Assembly: GCA_030824255.1 (NCBI GenBank)
Contig: JAVBYB010000431.1
Span: 1 to 7,364, forward strand
Length of the DNA: 7,364 bases
From: a bacterium
GTDB taxonomy: Bacteria; Pseudomonadota; Alphaproteobacteria; Caulobacterales; Hyphomonadaceae
Reading direction: 5' to 3'
Made by a program: the position numbers and the translations under genes. Within the stretch, counting starts at the first letter, position 1, and the number at the start of each line of letters is the position of its first letter. The notes below the pieces were generated by a model. That model ran no database searches and was not told the origin of the DNA. It saw only the letters and a program-made list of their open reading frames with translations. Of this stretch, positions 5,965 through 7,364 are shown one piece after another.

Positions 5965-7080
5965 CTAAACCGCCAGCGTGTCGAGCCTCACGCGCTGGCT
6001 GATCCGCACCGCGCCCTTCACGTCACACACCTGCATGACGAGTTCGCGCTTCGCCCAGTCGATGTCGATCAGCCCGAAATTGTTCTCGCGCAGCGCATCC
6101 CCGACGCGCAACTCATTCGGCGGCAGAACATGCCACACTTCGGTGAGCCCCGATGATGTCAGGTCCCAGATCGGGTAGGGCGTGTTGAGGTCGAGCATGG
6201 ATAGCTCGGCATAGTGCGTGTCCCCCGATATGCAGACGAGGCCATTCGCTTTCGCCTCACGGATCGCGGCGAAGAGGCGCTGGTGATCGCGCCCGAAATT
6301 GATCCAGCTTTCCCAGCCCGCGAAATCCGCCAGCACCTGCAGGCTCGAGGCCAGCACCCGCACGTCCGCTGGCTGCTTCAGCTGCTCTTCAAGCCATGTC
6401 CATTGCGGCTCGCCCAGCATGGTGGCTTCAAGCGCGGGGTTGCGCTCGTATGGCCCCGGTACAGGCTTGCCGGCCTTCTGGAGCTCGCTCTGCCACAAAA
6501 GATAGTTCTTCCCACCGAGGTCCATCTTGCGCATGCCCGTGCGGTTCCAGCGCAGGTCCGGCAGGATAACCTGCACGCGCTGTCCCGCCGGGCCGAACAT
6601 ATGCGCCGTGTAGATTCCATCGCGCGTCCGACGCACGCTGTCGGCGCTCTCGCCCCAGAAGTCGCAGAACTGCCGCCGGCTTTCATCCTTCATTGGATAG
6701 TCGGCGCCCGCATCGTCCTCGCCGTAATCATGATCGTCCCAGATCGCGCAGACCGGCGTCGTATCCCGCAATTTCCGGAAGCCCGGCTTCGCCGCCAGCA
6801 TGGCGTACTTTTCCGCCATGACTTTCGGATCACGTGTGTCGGCATAGATGTTGTCGCCGAGAAACACGAACAGGTCCGCACCCGCCGCGTTGACGGCGTC
6901 CCAGATCGGCTGCTCCTTGTTTTGCTTTGCGCAGGATCCGAACGCGATCCGGGTCAGCGTCTTGCCCGATGCCGGATGCGGCTCGCCCAGTATCGCCGCT
7001 TGCTGCCCCGGCCCGCTCACACACGCGCTCGCGCCAAGGGCGGCAGCGCCAACGATGGCTTCGCGACGTGTCGGCTTCAT
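5965..7080 (-). CDS. PhoD-like alkaline phosphatase/phosphodiesterase, Tat-exported
   Basis: A 371-residue member of the PhoD-like metallophosphatase family, which releases phosphate from phosphomono- or diesters outside the cytoplasm. Seen: the Tat-type N-terminus TRREAIVGAAALGASAC (4-20), where Cys20 may be a lipid anchor although Ala at -3 is atypical, or cleavage may occur just before it; FGSC (47-50); GDNIYADTRD (75-84); WDDHDYGEDDAG (114-125) with metal-ligand Asp/His residues; and GDTHYAELS (286-294). The segment often written LDTR in this family reads PDLRWNR here (174-180). The start at 7080 is preferred over the ATG at 7086 because AAGGA lies six bases before it and abuts the other; it also places the twin arginines early. 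It lies downstream of a TonB-dependent receptor on the same strand, with hairpins between. The true substrate cannot be read from sequence. Confidence 0.9.
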   Translation of the reverse strand: MKPTRREAIVGAAALGASACVSGPGQQAAILGEPHPASGKTLTRIAFGSCAKQNKEQPIWDAVNAAGADLFVFLGDNIYADTRDPKVMAEKYAMLAAKPGFRKLRDTTPVCAIWDDHDYGEDDAGADYPMKDESRRQFCDFWGESADSVRRTRDGIYTAHMFGPAGQRVQVILPDLRWNRTGMRKMDLGGKNYLLWQSELQKAGKPVPGPYERNPALEATMLGEPQWTWLEEQLKQPADVRVLASSLQVLADFAGWESWINFGRDHQRLFAAIREAKANGLVCISGDTHYAELSMLDLNTPYPIWDLTSSGLTEVWHVLPPNELRVGDALRENNFGLIDIDWAKRELVMQVCDVKGAVRISQRVRLDTLAV

Positions 7081-7101
7081 CGGCATTCCTTGAAACGGTT
7101 A

Positions 7102-7132
7102 GCGCCGCCGGAGGGTCAGGCTCCGGCGGCGC
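7102..7132 (-). terminator. Strong GC-rich hairpin downstream of the TonB-dependent receptor
   Basis: GCGCCGCCGGAG (7102-7113) and CTCCGGCGGCGC (7121-7132) form a perfect 12-bp stem around a 7-base loop. It lies about 28 bases after the receptor stop and 22 bases before the phosphatase start. On the minus strand it is followed by TAACCGTTTC rather than a clean U-run, so it may be a terminator, a partial terminator or an mRNA stabiliser between the two genes. Confidence 0.6.
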
Positions 7133-7139
7133 CAGTGTT

Positions 7140-7170
7140 AGTCCTTCTGGTGGGGAGTGCTAGAAGGACT
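7140..7170 (-). repeat. Second perfect inverted repeat, overlapping the receptor stop codon
   Basis: AGTCCTTCT (7140-7148) and AGAAGGACT (7162-7170) pair perfectly over 9 bases around a 13-base loop. The right arm encodes the last Lys-Ser-Phe and reaches the first base pair of the stop codon (7160-7162). With the hairpin at 7102-7132 it forms a tandem two-hairpin array at the 3' end of the receptor gene. Confidence 0.5.
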
Positions 7171-7364
7171 TCCGGATCGTCGCGAACACCTGGCGGGGGG
7201 AGCCCACCATCAGCGTCTGGCCATCGGCGCCTGTGCCGAAGCCATTGGTGCCGATTGTCGAGACGTATTCCTCGTCGAGCAGGTTGGTGACGTTGAGCTG
7301 GATTTCCGCGCCATCCAGCATGTCCCCACCCAGCATGTCATTGCCGCCAAGGCGATAGCCGGCC
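7160..7364 (-). CDS. TonB-dependent receptor, C-terminal 67 codons, cut by the window edge
   Basis: These are the last strands of a TonB-dependent outer-membrane receptor, a 22-strand barrel that imports siderophores or other scarce ligands using TonB energy. Seen: AEIQLNVTNLLDEEYVSTIG, the standard near-terminal strand (IQLNVTNLLD then Tyr); a Gly-rich loop; and the end GSPRQVFATIRKSF, with the C-terminal aromatic Phe used for barrel assembly. The SPRQVFATIR ending resembles siderophore-type receptors, but the ligand cannot be assigned without the plug and loops. The plug, TonB box and signal peptide lie outside the window. The PhoD-like gene follows on the same strand, so phosphorus- or iron-linked uptake is a reasonable guess only. 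Confidence 0.93.
   Translation of the reverse strand, partial: AGYRLGGNDMLGGDMLDGAEIQLNVTNLLDEEYVSTIGTNGFGTGADGQTLMVGSPRQVFATIRKSF

Noticed and set aside
6214..7290. Plus-strand frame of 358 codons opposite the PhoD-like gene
   Set aside because: Antisense shadow that runs across the intergenic hairpin into the receptor gene; no domain features.

Overview
The window is GC-rich (low-to-mid 60s percent by eye, not computed) and reads as an ordinary chromosomal stretch of a Gram-negative alphaproteobacterium. The protein styles (metal-type KdsA, TonB-dependent receptor, cytochrome c-PQQ dehydrogenase, Tat-exported PhoD-like phosphatase) suggest a Hyphomonadaceae/Caulobacterales-like or sphingomonad-like organism. 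That placement is an impression, not a search result.

Left part (1-3453): cell-envelope precursor synthesis. The 5' half of glmS lies on the minus strand and is cut by the left edge. It is divergent from glmM, which encodes the next enzyme of UDP-N-acetylglucosamine synthesis, across a 230-bp shared control region containing a small upstream reading frame. glmM is followed on the same strand by kdsA (KDO-8-phosphate synthase, for LPS). A promoter-like site and several palindromes lie in the 113-bp gap, so kdsA may have its own transcription.

Right part (3458-7364): four minus-strand genes, listed in transcription order from the right edge. They are the last 67 codons of a TonB-dependent outer-membrane receptor, a PhoD-like secreted phosphatase, a short uncharacterised protein with a TTG or internal ATG start, and a predicted lipoprotein that fuses cytochrome c to a PQQ beta-propeller, resembling polyvinyl-alcohol dehydrogenase (cytochrome). 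Receptor, phosphatase and quinohemoprotein would all act in the envelope, which suggests nutrient capture and periplasmic oxidation. No shared pathway is demonstrated.

kdsA and the quinohemoprotein gene converge with 4 bases between their stop codons, and one hairpin spans both stops and could terminate transcription both ways. Two perfect hairpins lie in tandem between the receptor and the phosphatase genes. I saw no mobile element, CRISPR array, tRNA, rRNA or clear previously undescribed system. The most unusual signals are the structured non-coding elements and the small orphan gene with its leader.
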